From an uncultured Lachnospiraceae bacterium (GTDB lineage Bacteria > Bacillota > Clostridia > Lachnospirales > Lachnospiraceae): DNA of 64,000 bases. The stretch spans positions 62,001-126,000 of the forward strand of contig CANQYY010000005.1 of assembly GCA_947628225.1 (NCBI GenBank), in the 5' to 3' direction. Positions 44,823 to 53,450 of the stretch are shown one piece after another. The notes under the pieces were generated by a model. The model saw only the letters and a list, made by a program, of their open reading frames with translations, searched no databases and was not told the origin of the DNA. Both the position numbers and the translations under genes were made by a program. Each line of letters starts with the position of its first letter. Within the stretch, counting starts at the first letter, position 1.

Positions 44823-46686
44823 AGCGACAGTAACGATGCTTGTATGTATGTTGCTTATAGGGGCGGTAGGTTTTCTGGGAAACCGGGATGTGTCCCAGGC
44901 GGCGAATCAGACGGGAGTTGTTATAGCAAATAGTCTTTTAAATGTAAGAACCGGGCCGGGTACTGATAATGCGAAGCTGCAAAGCGATGGCGTCGACGTG
45001 CAGCTGCCCAATGGCACAAAGGTAACCATTATAGAAAGTACAAACGGATGGTATAAAGTATCCTTTGTTTATAACAGCAAGACCCTGACCGGATATGTCA
45101 GTGCCCAATATATTGCCTTAGATAGCAGCGCGACGGCTGCCCCCACTGCCACGCCGGTAAAGCAGACGATATACAGGCAGGAAACTTCTTATAAAAAAAT
45201 CAGTGTTCCGGCTAAGATCTCCAAAAAGGCGGCTATTTATAAAACCGCCGGCAAAAAGAAGCTGAAGGTATCGAAAAAAGCGGTAACGCTGGCAAAAAAG
45301 AAAAAGGTCACAATCGTGGGTGAAAAGACGGTAAAGAATAAAAAATGGTTTAAAATATCCTTTACCTATAAAAAGAAAAAAAGGACAGGCTATGTCCGCA
45401 ATACCTATGTGAAAATGACATTAAAAACAAAAGCGGAGGCCGCCATCACCAAAAGCAAAAAAACGGTAAAAGTCCGTAAAAAGGCAAGCACTAAGGCGGC
45501 TTATAAAAAGAGTGGCAAAAAGGTAATAAAACTGGCGAAAAAAACAACAGTCCAGATAGCGAAGGAGAAGACGGTAAAGGGAGTTAAGTGGTATAAGATC
45601 ACGTTCTCTTATAATGGCAAAAACTATAGCGGTTATCTGAAAGCCTCCTATGTGAATCTGGCGAAAAAGAAGGTCGTGAAAAAAGTAGCGGTAACGATTC
45701 TTTCCAGCGCGGCATTTGAGAAAGCAATGGCCCAGGAGGGATTTCCGGAGTCCTATAAACAGAGCCTTCGGATTTTGCACCAATACTATCCGTATTGGCA
45801 GTTTAAGGCATTTAAAACCGGATTGGACTGGAATACGGTTCTCAATAACGAGTCCAAGCTGGGCGTAAATCTGATTTCCAATTCTAAGGCAAAGGCATGG
45901 AAGTCGACAGAGGCGGGCGCCTACGATGCCAAAACCGGAAAGTGGAAAGTGTTTGACGGCAGCACCTGGGTGGCAGCTTCCCGTCAGGCGATCGCCTACT
46001 ACCTGGATCCGCGGAACTTTCTGACAGACAGATCCGTGTTCCAGTTTGAACTGTTAGAGTACCAGTCACAGTATCAGATTCGCGCCGGAGTAGATACGAT
46101 ATTATCTAACACACCGTTTTATAATAAAAAATTTACCTACAAGGATCTGAGTACCGGAAAAGAAAAAAGCATATACTATGTAGACGCCTTTATGGCTGCG
46201 GCAAAAGAATCCGGCGTCAGTCCGTATCATCTTGCTTCCCGTGTTAAACAGGAGGTAGTAACCAGCGCGACTACCACAAGCATTGCCGTTACCGGTACCA
46301 ATGCAAGCTATCCGGGAATTTATAATTTTTATAATATCGGAGCGACAAGCGGAAGTAACCCGGCGTTGAACGGTTTAAAATGGGCAAGCAAGGGAACCAC
46401 CTATCTCCGTCCGTGGACGGATCGGTATCGCTCCATTGTCGGCGGCGGCATGTTCATCGGCAGCAGTTATATCAGCAAGGGGCAAAACACCGGATATTTG
46501 CAGAAATTTAATGTGACCTCCTACCAGCGCTATGACCACCAGTATATGACAAATGTAGAGGCCGCTTATTCAGAGGCGATAAAAACAAAAAATGCTTATG
46601 CCGGGACTATGGACAGGACTCCTCTTGTATTTTCCATTCCGGTATACAATAATATGCCGGCGGCAAACTGCGCTATGCCAAAATAA
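44812..46686 (+). CDS. Secreted SH3b-repeat endo-beta-N-acetylglucosaminidase
   Basis: This is a wall hydrolase of about 624 residues. It has a signal peptide (VTMLVCMLLIGAVGFLG, cut near SQAA) and three bacterial SH3 domains (about 35-105 with LNVRTGPGTDNAKL, 130-205 and 205-285). The second and third are loaded with lysines. The C-terminal glucosaminidase (about 300-620) has the family pattern FPESYKQSLRILHQYYPYW, YLDPRNFLTD, and the likely catalytic Glu in HLASRVKQEV. It should cut GlcNAc-MurNAc bonds in peptidoglycan. ATG 44812 follows AAGGAGG at 6 bases and overlaps the methyltransferase end. The cohesin-like gene follows 30 bases later. Confidence 0.92.
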   Translation: MRVKATVTMLVCMLLIGAVGFLGNRDVSQAANQTGVVIANSLLNVRTGPGTDNAKLQSDGVDVQLPNGTKVTIIESTNGWYKVSFVYNSKTLTGYVSAQYIALDSSATAAPTATPVKQTIYRQETSYKKISVPAKISKKAAIYKTAGKKKLKVSKKAVTLAKKKKVTIVGEKTVKNKKWFKISFTYKKKKRTGYVRNTYVKMTLKTKAEAAITKSKKTVKVRKKASTKAAYKKSGKKVIKLAKKTTVQIAKEKTVKGVKWYKITFSYNGKNYSGYLKASYVNLAKKKVVKKVAVTILSSAAFEKAMAQEGFPESYKQSLRILHQYYPYWQFKAFKTGLDWNTVLNNESKLGVNLISNSKAKAWKSTEAGAYDAKTGKWKVFDGSTWVAASRQAIAYYLDPRNFLTDRSVFQFELLEYQSQYQIRAGVDTILSNTPFYNKKFTYKDLSTGKEKSIYYVDAFMAAAKESGVSPYHLASRVKQEVVTSATTTSIAVTGTNASYPGIYNFYNIGATSGSNPALNGLKWASKGTTYLRPWTDRYRSIVGGGMFIGSSYISKGQNTGYLQKFNVTSYQRYDHQYMTNVEAAYSEAIKTKNAYAGTMDRTPLVFSIPVYNNMPAANCAMPK

Positions 46687-46716
46687 TGCCTGGCAGGGAA
46701 ACAGACAGGAGGCTGT

Positions 46717-48027
46717 ATGAAAAAGATAAAACAAGTTGGGTTATGGTTGTTATTATCCGTAATCGCGGTGCTTGTTTCCGCCGGAAGGGCGGAGGCGGGC
46801 AGCAGTTCGATACGGTTTACTACTGCGTCTTCTCAGGTAAAAAAAGGGGAATCCTTTACCGTAGTTTGTCAGGTAACTTCTTCTGCGGCATTTTTAGATA
46901 CGGAATTTAATATTGAATACGACCCGGAGATATTGCAGTTTGTACGGGGCGGAAAGAAGGTCATCGGCACCGGCGGCACGCTGAAGGTATCTTCTGTCGG
47001 GAATACGACGGCGACGAAAAAAAAGACGTTTGCCTTAGAATTTGTTGCCCTGAAGAAAGGCGGAAGCGGAATTGCCGTAAGCTCCGGAGCCAGAGTTGCG
47101 GATGAAAACGGAACGGCATTTTCCGTATCGAGTAACCGGCTTTCTATCACGGTATCAAAAAAAGGAGAGAAGGCGGCGCCCAGCGCGAATGCGGCGGCGC
47201 TGCCGAAGGTAACGCCGGCACCGGTGTTAAACGGCGATAACAAATTAAAAAGCCTGAAAACGACTGCGCTCAGCATGAGCCCTGACTTTACTCCGGATAT
47301 AACCGAGTACAGTATGTCAGTGGATTGTGATACCGATATGCTGTATTTTTCCTTTGAAACGGAAAGTGAAAAATCCCGCGTACAGGTTAAGGGGAATGAA
47401 GAACTGCAGACCGGGGATAATATAGTAGAGCTTCTGGTAACAGCAGAAAATGGAAGCCGGCGCAGCTATAAGCTTAATGTAAACCGGGAAACACAGACGG
47501 AAACACAGGAGCGCAGGAACAGGGAGAAGGCGGGGGAAAAAGATATTGCCTTTGATATTACGAAGGTCAACGACCGGATTATATTAAAAAATTCCTATGA
47601 GCTTGAGGTTCAGGATCTGTCGGAATTGTCAGAGATTCCCGCCGGATATATCCAGTCCACCATAGAGCTAAACGGAATTACCGTTCCGGCATTTACGATG
47701 GAAAATGATCTCGATAATAATTATCTGCTTTTATACCTGAAAGGCCCCAGCGGCGAAAACAGCCTGTACCAATATGATCGGGCGGAGCAGACCTTACAGC
47801 GCTATACCGGCAGCATGATAGAAAAGGTAAATAAAAGCGTCGGGAAAAAAACAGAAACCTCAGCCCTCCCGGTGTCAAACTATGTTTTACTGGGGATTAT
47901 AGTGGGACTGGTTATCCTCATTCTCTGCATGCTTATTGCCATGCTGAAAATGGCAATGAAAAAAAAGGAAGAAAAGAAAACGTCCGCAGGCAAAGGGAAA
48001 AACATTCTGGATGACCTTGATTTTTAA
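46717..48027 (+). CDS. Cell-surface protein with cohesin-like and cadherin-like domains
   Basis: The 436-residue product has an N-terminal signal peptide (LWLLLSVIAVLVSAG, cut near AEA), then a cohesin/dockerin-type beta-sandwich (about residues 30-150: SSQVKKGESFTVVCQVTS, FNIEYDPEILQFVRG). A linker rich in Ala and Pro leads to a cadherin-like beta-sandwich domain (about 172-255: SMSPDFTPDITEYSMSV, AENGSRRSYKLNV). A further domain of unknown type follows, then a C-terminal membrane helix (VLLGIIVGLVILILCMLIAML) with a basic cytoplasmic tail. So it is displayed outside and held by the membrane. CAGGAGG precedes the ATG. No dockerin is seen in this window, so the ligand is unknown. Confidence 0.82.
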   Translation: MKKIKQVGLWLLLSVIAVLVSAGRAEAGSSSIRFTTASSQVKKGESFTVVCQVTSSAAFLDTEFNIEYDPEILQFVRGGKKVIGTGGTLKVSSVGNTTATKKKTFALEFVALKKGGSGIAVSSGARVADENGTAFSVSSNRLSITVSKKGEKAAPSANAAALPKVTPAPVLNGDNKLKSLKTTALSMSPDFTPDITEYSMSVDCDTDMLYFSFETESEKSRVQVKGNEELQTGDNIVELLVTAENGSRRSYKLNVNRETQTETQERRNREKAGEKDIAFDITKVNDRIILKNSYELEVQDLSELSEIPAGYIQSTIELNGITVPAFTMENDLDNNYLLLYLKGPSGENSLYQYDRAEQTLQRYTGSMIEKVNKSVGKKTETSALPVSNYVLLGIIVGLVILILCMLIAMLKMAMKKKEEKKTSAGKGKNILDDLDF

Positions 48028-48045
48028 AAAAAGTTTTGTTATACT
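48017..48045 (+). promoter_or_regulatory. Promoter of gntR-clpC
   Basis: TTGATT (48017-48022), a 17-base spacer and TATACT (48040-48045). The -35 box lies in the last codons of the cohesin-like gene. The start codon of gntR is 45 bases away. Confidence 0.7.
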
Positions 48046-48057
48046 CCCTATATAACA
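48037..48057 (+). promoter_or_regulatory. Perfect palindrome over the gntR-clpC promoter, probable operator
   Basis: TGTTATA (48037-48043), 7 bases, then TATAACA (48051-48057). It covers the -10 box and the expected transcription start, as expected for autoregulation by the YtrA-type GntR protein encoded just downstream (inference). Confidence 0.65.
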
Positions 48058-48089
48058 GATAGCATTTTACGAGAGAAATGAGGGGAAAA

Positions 48090-48470
48090 ATGTATATTTC
48101 CATTGACTTTAACAGTGATGAGGCGTTATATTTACAGTTGCGCAACCAGATTATATTGGCGATAGTGAAATCCGAGCTGCATGAGGGAGAAAATCTGCCT
48201 TCCGTACGGGAACTGGCAGAAACTATTGGCATAAATATGCACACGGTAAATAAGGCATATTCGGTTTTGCGGCAGGAGGGATACCTCAGGCTGGATCGGA
48301 GAAAGGGCGCCGTGGTGGCGGTGGATATTGACCAGATGAAAGCCACGATGGAGTTAGCAGATACGCTGGATCTGATACTGGCGCAGGCAATTTGCAAGCA
48401 TGTGGCGAGAGAGGACGTCCATGAGCTGGTGGACCGGATATATGAGCGCTATGACAGCTATCGTGATTAA
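48090..48470 (+). CDS. YtrA-subfamily GntR transcriptional regulator
   Basis: This 126-residue regulator has an N-terminal winged helix (about residues 10-75: ALYLQLRNQIILAIVKSELHEGENLPSVRELAETIGINMHTVNKAYSVL) and a short helical tail of about 50 residues, the layout of the YtrA subfamily, which usually lacks an effector domain. The start at 48090 follows GAGGGG; the in-frame ATG at 48078 is less well placed. It is 15 bases before clpC and is likely co-transcribed and autoregulated through the palindrome upstream. This differs from the usual ctsR-mcsA-mcsB-clpC arrangement. Confidence 0.88.
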   Translation: MYISIDFNSDEALYLQLRNQIILAIVKSELHEGENLPSVRELAETIGINMHTVNKAYSVLRQEGYLRLDRRKGAVVAVDIDQMKATMELADTLDLILAQAICKHVAREDVHELVDRIYERYDSYRD

Positions 48471-48485
48471 TTATGGAGGAAATCG

Positions 48486-50963
48486 ATGAAAAGACAATTT
48501 ACCGCAGAGGCGGAAAAGGCAATTAATAAGGCGGCAAAATACGCTGTAAAAACAGGAAATCCGGCACTTGGCACAGAACACCTCTTATATGGACTGTGCG
48601 CGGCGCCGGGAGTTGCCTCACGGGTATTGAGAGAAAATAAATTGGATAAGGAAACCATAAATTTTACTATTGAGAACTATTGCGGAAGATCCGATACCAT
48701 GCTCTCGGAAAAAATAGAATGCGAAATGTCTCCGAAAATGGAGGAGATCATGCTGCGGAGTGATGAAGAAGCAGTTAAGATGGACTCGGATAAGATCGGG
48801 ACGGAGCATATGCTGATGGCGATATTAAAGGATTCGACCTGTGTTGGTTATCGCATTTTATTGGCGGCTGACGCCAATATTCAGAAAATTTATATGGATA
48901 TTGTGACAACGGTGGGAGGAGATGTGGCAGTTGCCAAAAATGACCTTCTTGCCAGCCGGGCGAAAAACCGGAAAAACAATTCAGCTACGCCGGTTTTAGA
49001 CCAATATGCCAGAGATTTGAACCAGTATGCCAGAGAGGGAAAGTTAGACCCGGTTATAAGCCGCGAGGATGAGATTGGCAGCGTTATTGAAATCCTCAGC
49101 AGAAGAACGAAAAACAACCCCTGCCTGATTGGAGAGCCGGGCGTGGGAAAAACCGCTATTGCAGAAGGGCTTGCCACCCGGATTGAAGAGGGGGAGGTGC
49201 CGGATTCGGTAGCAGGGAAACGGGTTCTGACCTTAGATCTGTCCGGTATGGTAGCGGGTTCAAAATACCGGGGAGAGTTTGAGGAGAGGATTAAGCGCGC
49301 AATCCGGGAAACGAAACAGGCGGGGAATATTTTACTTTTTATCGATGAACTGCATACGGTAATTGGAGCCGGCGGCGCGGAAGGGGCGATTGACGCCTCC
49401 AATATTTTAAAACCGGCGCTGGCGAGGGGAGAGATTCAGGTTATCGGCGCCACTACCCGGGAAGAATACCGTAAGCATATTGAAAAGGATGCGGCATTAG
49501 AACGCCGTTTCCAACCTGTCGTAATCGAGGAGCCGACCCAGGCGCAGACAGTCAGCATGCTAAAGGGACTGAAAGACAGATATGAGAAATTCCATCAGGT
49601 TACAATCAGCAACGAGGCGATTGATGCCGCCGTGCGTCTTTCCGTGCGCTATATTAACGACCGTTTCCTGCCGGATAAAGCCATTGATCTGATTGATGAG
49701 GCAGCGGCGAAGTTCCGCCTTCAGAAGGTAATGAAAAAGGGCGAGATGGTAAAGCGGTTAGAGAAGAAAGAAAAAGAGTTGTATGATGCCAGAGAAAAGG
49801 CGCTGATCGCGGGCGATATGGAGCAGGTTCTTGCCATCCGTGAAGAGGAGCTGGAAAACGGGGAGAAATTGGAAAAGGAGAGAAGGAAGGCATACAAAAA
49901 AGAGAAAAAGAACGACAACACGATAAGGGAGAATCATATTGCGGAAGTAGTTGCCAGATGGACCCATATCCCGGTGCAGAAGCTGGCAGAGGAAGAAATG
50001 AAGCGTCTGCAAAAGCTGGATTCCATCCTCCATGAGCGTGTCGTAGGACAGGAGGAAGCTGTCCGGGCAGTATCCCGCGCCATTCGCCGGGGAAGGGTAG
50101 GGCTGAAGGATCCGAAACGCCCGATCGGCTCTTTTCTTTTTCTCGGGCCGACCGGCGTAGGAAAGACCGAGTTGAGCAAGGCGCTGGCAGAGGCTGTTTT
50201 TGGCTCGGAAAAGGATATGATCCGGATTGATATGTCCGAGTATATGGAAAAGCAGAGCGTGTCTAAGATGATTGGTTCCCCGCCGGGCTATGTCGGTTAT
50301 GAGGAGGGAGGACAGCTCAGCGAAAAGGTAAGGCAGAAGCCGTACTCGGTTCTCCTTTTTGATGAGATTGAAAAAGCGCATCCCGATGTGTTCAATATGC
50401 TGCTTCAGGTACTGGAGGACGGCCATATTACGGATGCTCAGGGAAGAAAAGTAGATTTTAAGAATACGATTATCATTATGACCTCGAACGCCGGGGCAAA
50501 CCGTATTATTTCGCCAAAGACACTGGGCTTTGGCCAGACCCTCGGGGAAGAAGAGGCGCATAAAAAAATGAAAGAGGGCGTCATGGAAGAGGTCAAACAC
50601 ATCTTCAAGCCGGAATTTATTAACCGCGTGGACGAGATGATTGTTTTCCACGCCCTGAATCAGGATAATATCCGGGATATTACCGGTATTATGATTAAGA
50701 ACTTTATCCAAAGGGTAAAGGAGCAGATGGATATTGAACTTAATATCAGTGACGAGGTAGCCGGGTATGTGGCAAAGAAAGGCTTCGACAAGGATTACGG
50801 CGCAAGACCGATTCGCCGTACTCTGCAGAATGAGGTGGAGGACGTGCTGGCAGAGGCTGTATTGGCATCGGAGATTTCCATGGGAGATGCGGTAAATGTC
50901 GGCATAAAAAAGGACGAAGGAAAGGAAATTGTTTTTGTACAAAAATTCACAAAAAAAGAATAG
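48486..50963 (+). CDS. clpC: ClpC-type AAA+ ATPase/unfoldase
   Basis: This 825-residue HSP100 unfoldase feeds proteins to ClpP or disaggregates them. Domains in order: Clp N-domain repeats (residues 1-145, with TEHLLYGL and TEHMLMAIL); AAA-1 with Walker A GEPGVGKTAI near residue 216 and LFIDELHTVIGAG; a middle region with a UVR-like coiled segment (about residues 415-465, KKEKELYDAREKALIAGD); and AAA-2 with Walker A GPTGVGKTELSKAL near residue 555 and a C-terminal D2-small domain. The modest middle region favours ClpC over ClpB. It is in an operon with a GntR regulator rather than CtsR, and no mcsAB is seen here. Confidence 0.92.
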   Translation: MKRQFTAEAEKAINKAAKYAVKTGNPALGTEHLLYGLCAAPGVASRVLRENKLDKETINFTIENYCGRSDTMLSEKIECEMSPKMEEIMLRSDEEAVKMDSDKIGTEHMLMAILKDSTCVGYRILLAADANIQKIYMDIVTTVGGDVAVAKNDLLASRAKNRKNNSATPVLDQYARDLNQYAREGKLDPVISREDEIGSVIEILSRRTKNNPCLIGEPGVGKTAIAEGLATRIEEGEVPDSVAGKRVLTLDLSGMVAGSKYRGEFEERIKRAIRETKQAGNILLFIDELHTVIGAGGAEGAIDASNILKPALARGEIQVIGATTREEYRKHIEKDAALERRFQPVVIEEPTQAQTVSMLKGLKDRYEKFHQVTISNEAIDAAVRLSVRYINDRFLPDKAIDLIDEAAAKFRLQKVMKKGEMVKRLEKKEKELYDAREKALIAGDMEQVLAIREEELENGEKLEKERRKAYKKEKKNDNTIRENHIAEVVARWTHIPVQKLAEEEMKRLQKLDSILHERVVGQEEAVRAVSRAIRRGRVGLKDPKRPIGSFLFLGPTGVGKTELSKALAEAVFGSEKDMIRIDMSEYMEKQSVSKMIGSPPGYVGYEEGGQLSEKVRQKPYSVLLFDEIEKAHPDVFNMLLQVLEDGHITDAQGRKVDFKNTIIIMTSNAGANRIISPKTLGFGQTLGEEEAHKKMKEGVMEEVKHIFKPEFINRVDEMIVFHALNQDNIRDITGIMIKNFIQRVKEQMDIELNISDEVAGYVAKKGFDKDYGARPIRRTLQNEVEDVLAEAVLASEISMGDAVNVGIKKDEGKEIVFVQKFTKKE

Positions 50964-51058
50964 AAAAACCAGCCATATTATTGTATACTTAAAATATAAG
51001 GATGCGAGGAGTTCCGGGCGCATAGCGTGAAACAATATAACTAAGGAGGACTCATAAT

Positions 51059-51472
51059 ATGAGTGTTGTAGAAGAATTGATTCGTAAGGATGAAAAGGGA
51101 ACATTAAGTTTTGGAAACTATTTACTGGATACAAAGACAAAGAAAGCGGATTTTCAATATGAGGGGGCTACATATAAAATTAAAACCTTTAAGGAAATTA
51201 CCAAGCTGGAAAAGAATGGTGCCCTTGTATATGAATCGGTTCCCGGTTCCGCCGTCTTGAATTTTAAGGGAAATTCGGAAGCGGCGGAGTTTGATGTGGA
51301 AGCGGCGGGAGATATCAGTTTTACTTTGGAGTTGGAGCCCTCCACGGAATATAAGATGGTGGTGGACGGTGTTACCGCAGGTCGGATCCAGACGAATGTG
51401 GGCGGCAAATTAAATGCCAGTCTGGAGTTGAATGAGGGAAGCAAGTCCAGTGTAAAAATTGTCAAATGCTAA
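51059..51472 (+). CDS. Small conserved beta-rich protein of unknown function
   Basis: This acidic protein of 137 residues has no signal peptide and no membrane segment, and a pattern of alternating beta strands in its second half (FDVEAAGDISFTLELEPSTEY, MVVDGVTAGRIQTNVGGKLNASLEL). I recognise it as a small family common in Lachnospiraceae that is sometimes labelled endosialidase, without supporting catalytic motifs. TAAGGAGG precedes the start. The 95-base leader after clpC is AT-rich with a small ATGCG/CGCAT hairpin. Function unknown. Confidence 0.7.
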   Translation: MSVVEELIRKDEKGTLSFGNYLLDTKTKKADFQYEGATYKIKTFKEITKLEKNGALVYESVPGSAVLNFKGNSEAAEFDVEAAGDISFTLELEPSTEYKMVVDGVTAGRIQTNVGGKLNASLELNEGSKSSVKIVKC

Positions 51473-51482
51473 TCAAAAACAG

Positions 51483-51518
51483 CGGGCGGTGTCAAGGGCA
51501 GTTTCTTGTCGCCGCCCG
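51483..51518 (+). terminator. Hairpin between the small beta-rich protein gene and radA
   Basis: CGGGCGG (51483-51489) pairs with CCGCCCG (51512-51518), with CAAG/CTTG inside. There is no T-run after it, so it may be a weak terminator or an mRNA processing structure. Confidence 0.4.
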
Positions 51519-51546
51519 ATTAACGCATTGAGGGAAAGAGGAAAAT

Positions 51547-52926
51547 ATGGCGAAGGAAAAGACCTTATTTTTTTGTAAGGAATGCGGATATGAATTGTCA
51601 AAATGGCAGGGGCAGTGTCCGGGATGCCATGAATGGAATACGCTGGTGGAGGCGCCGTCCGCCGGACGGGGAAAGGGAACCCGCGGCGTAATGCGGAATG
51701 CCGGAGGCGGTACCAGACCTGCCAGAATCAATGAAATAGAAACGGCAGAGGAGTGTCGGACGAAAACCGGGATGCCGGAGCTCGACCGGGTACTGGGAGG
51801 CGGCATTGTGTCCGGCTCTTTAATTTTAGTGGGAGGCGACCCGGGAATCGGGAAATCGACCCTGTTATTGCAGATGTGCAGGCTTTTAGCAGAAAAGAAA
51901 ATGCGGGTACTGTATGTTTCCGGCGAGGAATCCCCCCGACAGATTAAAATCAGGGCGGAGAGGATTGGAACCTTTTCAGACGATTTGTATTTGTATTCGG
52001 AAACCTGTATGGGCACGATCGTACAGGCAGTGGAGGATATTAAACCAAAGGTGGTTATTATCGATTCGATCCAGACCATGCTGGAAGAAACGGTAGACGC
52101 GGCGCCGGGCAGCGTCAGCCAGGTGCGGGAAATTACGGGAAGCCTGTTGAGATTGGCGAAAAGCAAAAACATTACGGTTTTTATTGTGGGACATGTCACA
52201 AAGGAAGGGAATGTGGCGGGGCCAAGAATGCTGGAACACATGGTAGATACGGTTCTTTATTTTGAGGGTGATAAAACAGCCATGTACCGGATGCTCCGGG
52301 GAGTAAAAAACCGCTTTGGCTCTACCAACGAGGTCGGAGTATTTGAGATGCGGGGAAAGGGACTGGTTGAGGTGCCAAATCCGTCGGAGTACATGATGCA
52401 GGGAAGGCTCTTAGATGAAGCGGGCTCTGTCGTTGTCTGTACGATGGAAGGCACCAGACCGTTTTTAATTGAAGTACAGGCGCTGGTCTGCCAGACCAGT
52501 TTCCCGATGCCAAGGCGGACGGCGGTGGGAACGGATTATAACCGGGTAAATCTTTTGATGGCGGTGTTGGAAAAGCGGCTGGGGATCCGGCTGGCAGACT
52601 GTGACGCCTATGTAAATGTAGCAGGGGGCATGAAAGTTGTTGAACCGGCGCTTGACCTGGCGCTGGCGGCGGCCCTGCTGTCCAGCCATCATGGCAGGAG
52701 TCTGGATGGCAGCACGGTATTATTTGGCGAAGTGGGACTGGTGGGAGAGGTAAGAGCAGTTTCCCAGGCGGAGCGCCGGGTGGCGGAGGCTGTGAAGGCG
52801 GGATACCGTACCTGCATTTTACCGGAAAGCAACCGTTTGTCGATTATCAAGGCGGGAAATCTGGATGTCAGTAAGGTAACGCTTTTGGGAATCCGTCATA
52901 TTCGGGAATTATTGGATCATATATAG
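51547..52926 (+). CDS. radA: DNA repair protein RadA
   Basis: RadA is a RecA-like branch migration helicase. The 459-residue protein has the N-terminal zinc finger with Cys10, Cys13, Cys24 and Cys27, Walker A GGDPGIGKSTLLLQ near residue 98, the RadA signature KNRFGSTNEVGVFEM near residue 255, and a C-terminal Lon-like domain (DCDAYVNVAGGMKVVEPALDLALAAALLSS). The ATG follows GGGAAAGAGG. The next gene starts 10 bases after its stop. Confidence 0.95.
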   Translation: MAKEKTLFFCKECGYELSKWQGQCPGCHEWNTLVEAPSAGRGKGTRGVMRNAGGGTRPARINEIETAEECRTKTGMPELDRVLGGGIVSGSLILVGGDPGIGKSTLLLQMCRLLAEKKMRVLYVSGEESPRQIKIRAERIGTFSDDLYLYSETCMGTIVQAVEDIKPKVVIIDSIQTMLEETVDAAPGSVSQVREITGSLLRLAKSKNITVFIVGHVTKEGNVAGPRMLEHMVDTVLYFEGDKTAMYRMLRGVKNRFGSTNEVGVFEMRGKGLVEVPNPSEYMMQGRLLDEAGSVVVCTMEGTRPFLIEVQALVCQTSFPMPRRTAVGTDYNRVNLLMAVLEKRLGIRLADCDAYVNVAGGMKVVEPALDLALAAALLSSHHGRSLDGSTVLFGEVGLVGEVRAVSQAERRVAEAVKAGYRTCILPESNRLSIIKAGNLDVSKVTLLGIRHIRELLDHI

Positions 52927-52936
52927 GAGGCTAGAG

Positions 52937-53434
52937 ATGGAGCAGGGAAAGAAAATGTACAGCCGGATACTTGAGCAAATCGGCGGAAAAGAAAAAATAT
53001 ACATCGGCGTTATTTTTATTCTGGCAGGGATTATCGGGCAGATGTTTTCAGAAAAGACACTGGGGCATGTCCCCTTTCTTTTGATGGCAGTGGGGCTGCT
53101 CTGTTTTGTCAATGCCTTGTTTTCTAAAATAGCGGATACTAATATTGATCTTCTGCTATACCAGCTCATTTGCGTGGCGGCGCTGGAAATAGGGCTTGCC
53201 CTTACCTCCTTTGACTTTATTGGGAATGCGGGAATTACGGACCATGTAACTTTTATAGGGATGTGGCTGCTCTGTATCGCTGCGGTATGGATATTGCAGT
53301 CTTTTCTCATAAAAATTGATAATTTTTCCAAACGGCTGGTATTGGCCCTTGCCGAAACATTGGTGAGCGGACTGGCCGTATTGGTCGCGCTCTTTCTTCC
53401 GATTCTTGTAAGCGTATTATGGGGAAAGGGTTGA
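52937..53434 (+). CDS. Conserved membrane protein of unknown function
   Basis: This 165-residue protein has about five hydrophobic segments (starting IYIGVIFILAGIIG, then VPFLLMAVGLLCFVNALF, YQLICVAALEIGLALT, IGMWLLCIAAVWILQSF and LVSGLAVLVALFLPILVSVLW). There are no catalytic motifs. It starts 10 bases after radA with AGGAGG before its ATG and is followed 16 bases later by the GCAxxG protein gene, so the three share a transcript. I do not recognise the family. Confidence 0.75.
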   Translation: MEQGKKMYSRILEQIGGKEKIYIGVIFILAGIIGQMFSEKTLGHVPFLLMAVGLLCFVNALFSKIADTNIDLLLYQLICVAALEIGLALTSFDFIGNAGITDHVTFIGMWLLCIAAVWILQSFLIKIDNFSKRLVLALAETLVSGLAVLVALFLPILVSVLWGKG

Positions 53435-53450
53435 TGAAAAAGGAGAAAAC

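Noticed and set aside
49758..51140. Long open frame of 460 codons on the minus strand opposite clpC
   Set aside because: It lies antisense to highly conserved ClpC codons, has no ribosome site, no recognisable domain and a composition (many Leu, Phe, Ser, His, Arg) typical of a reverse-strand shadow.
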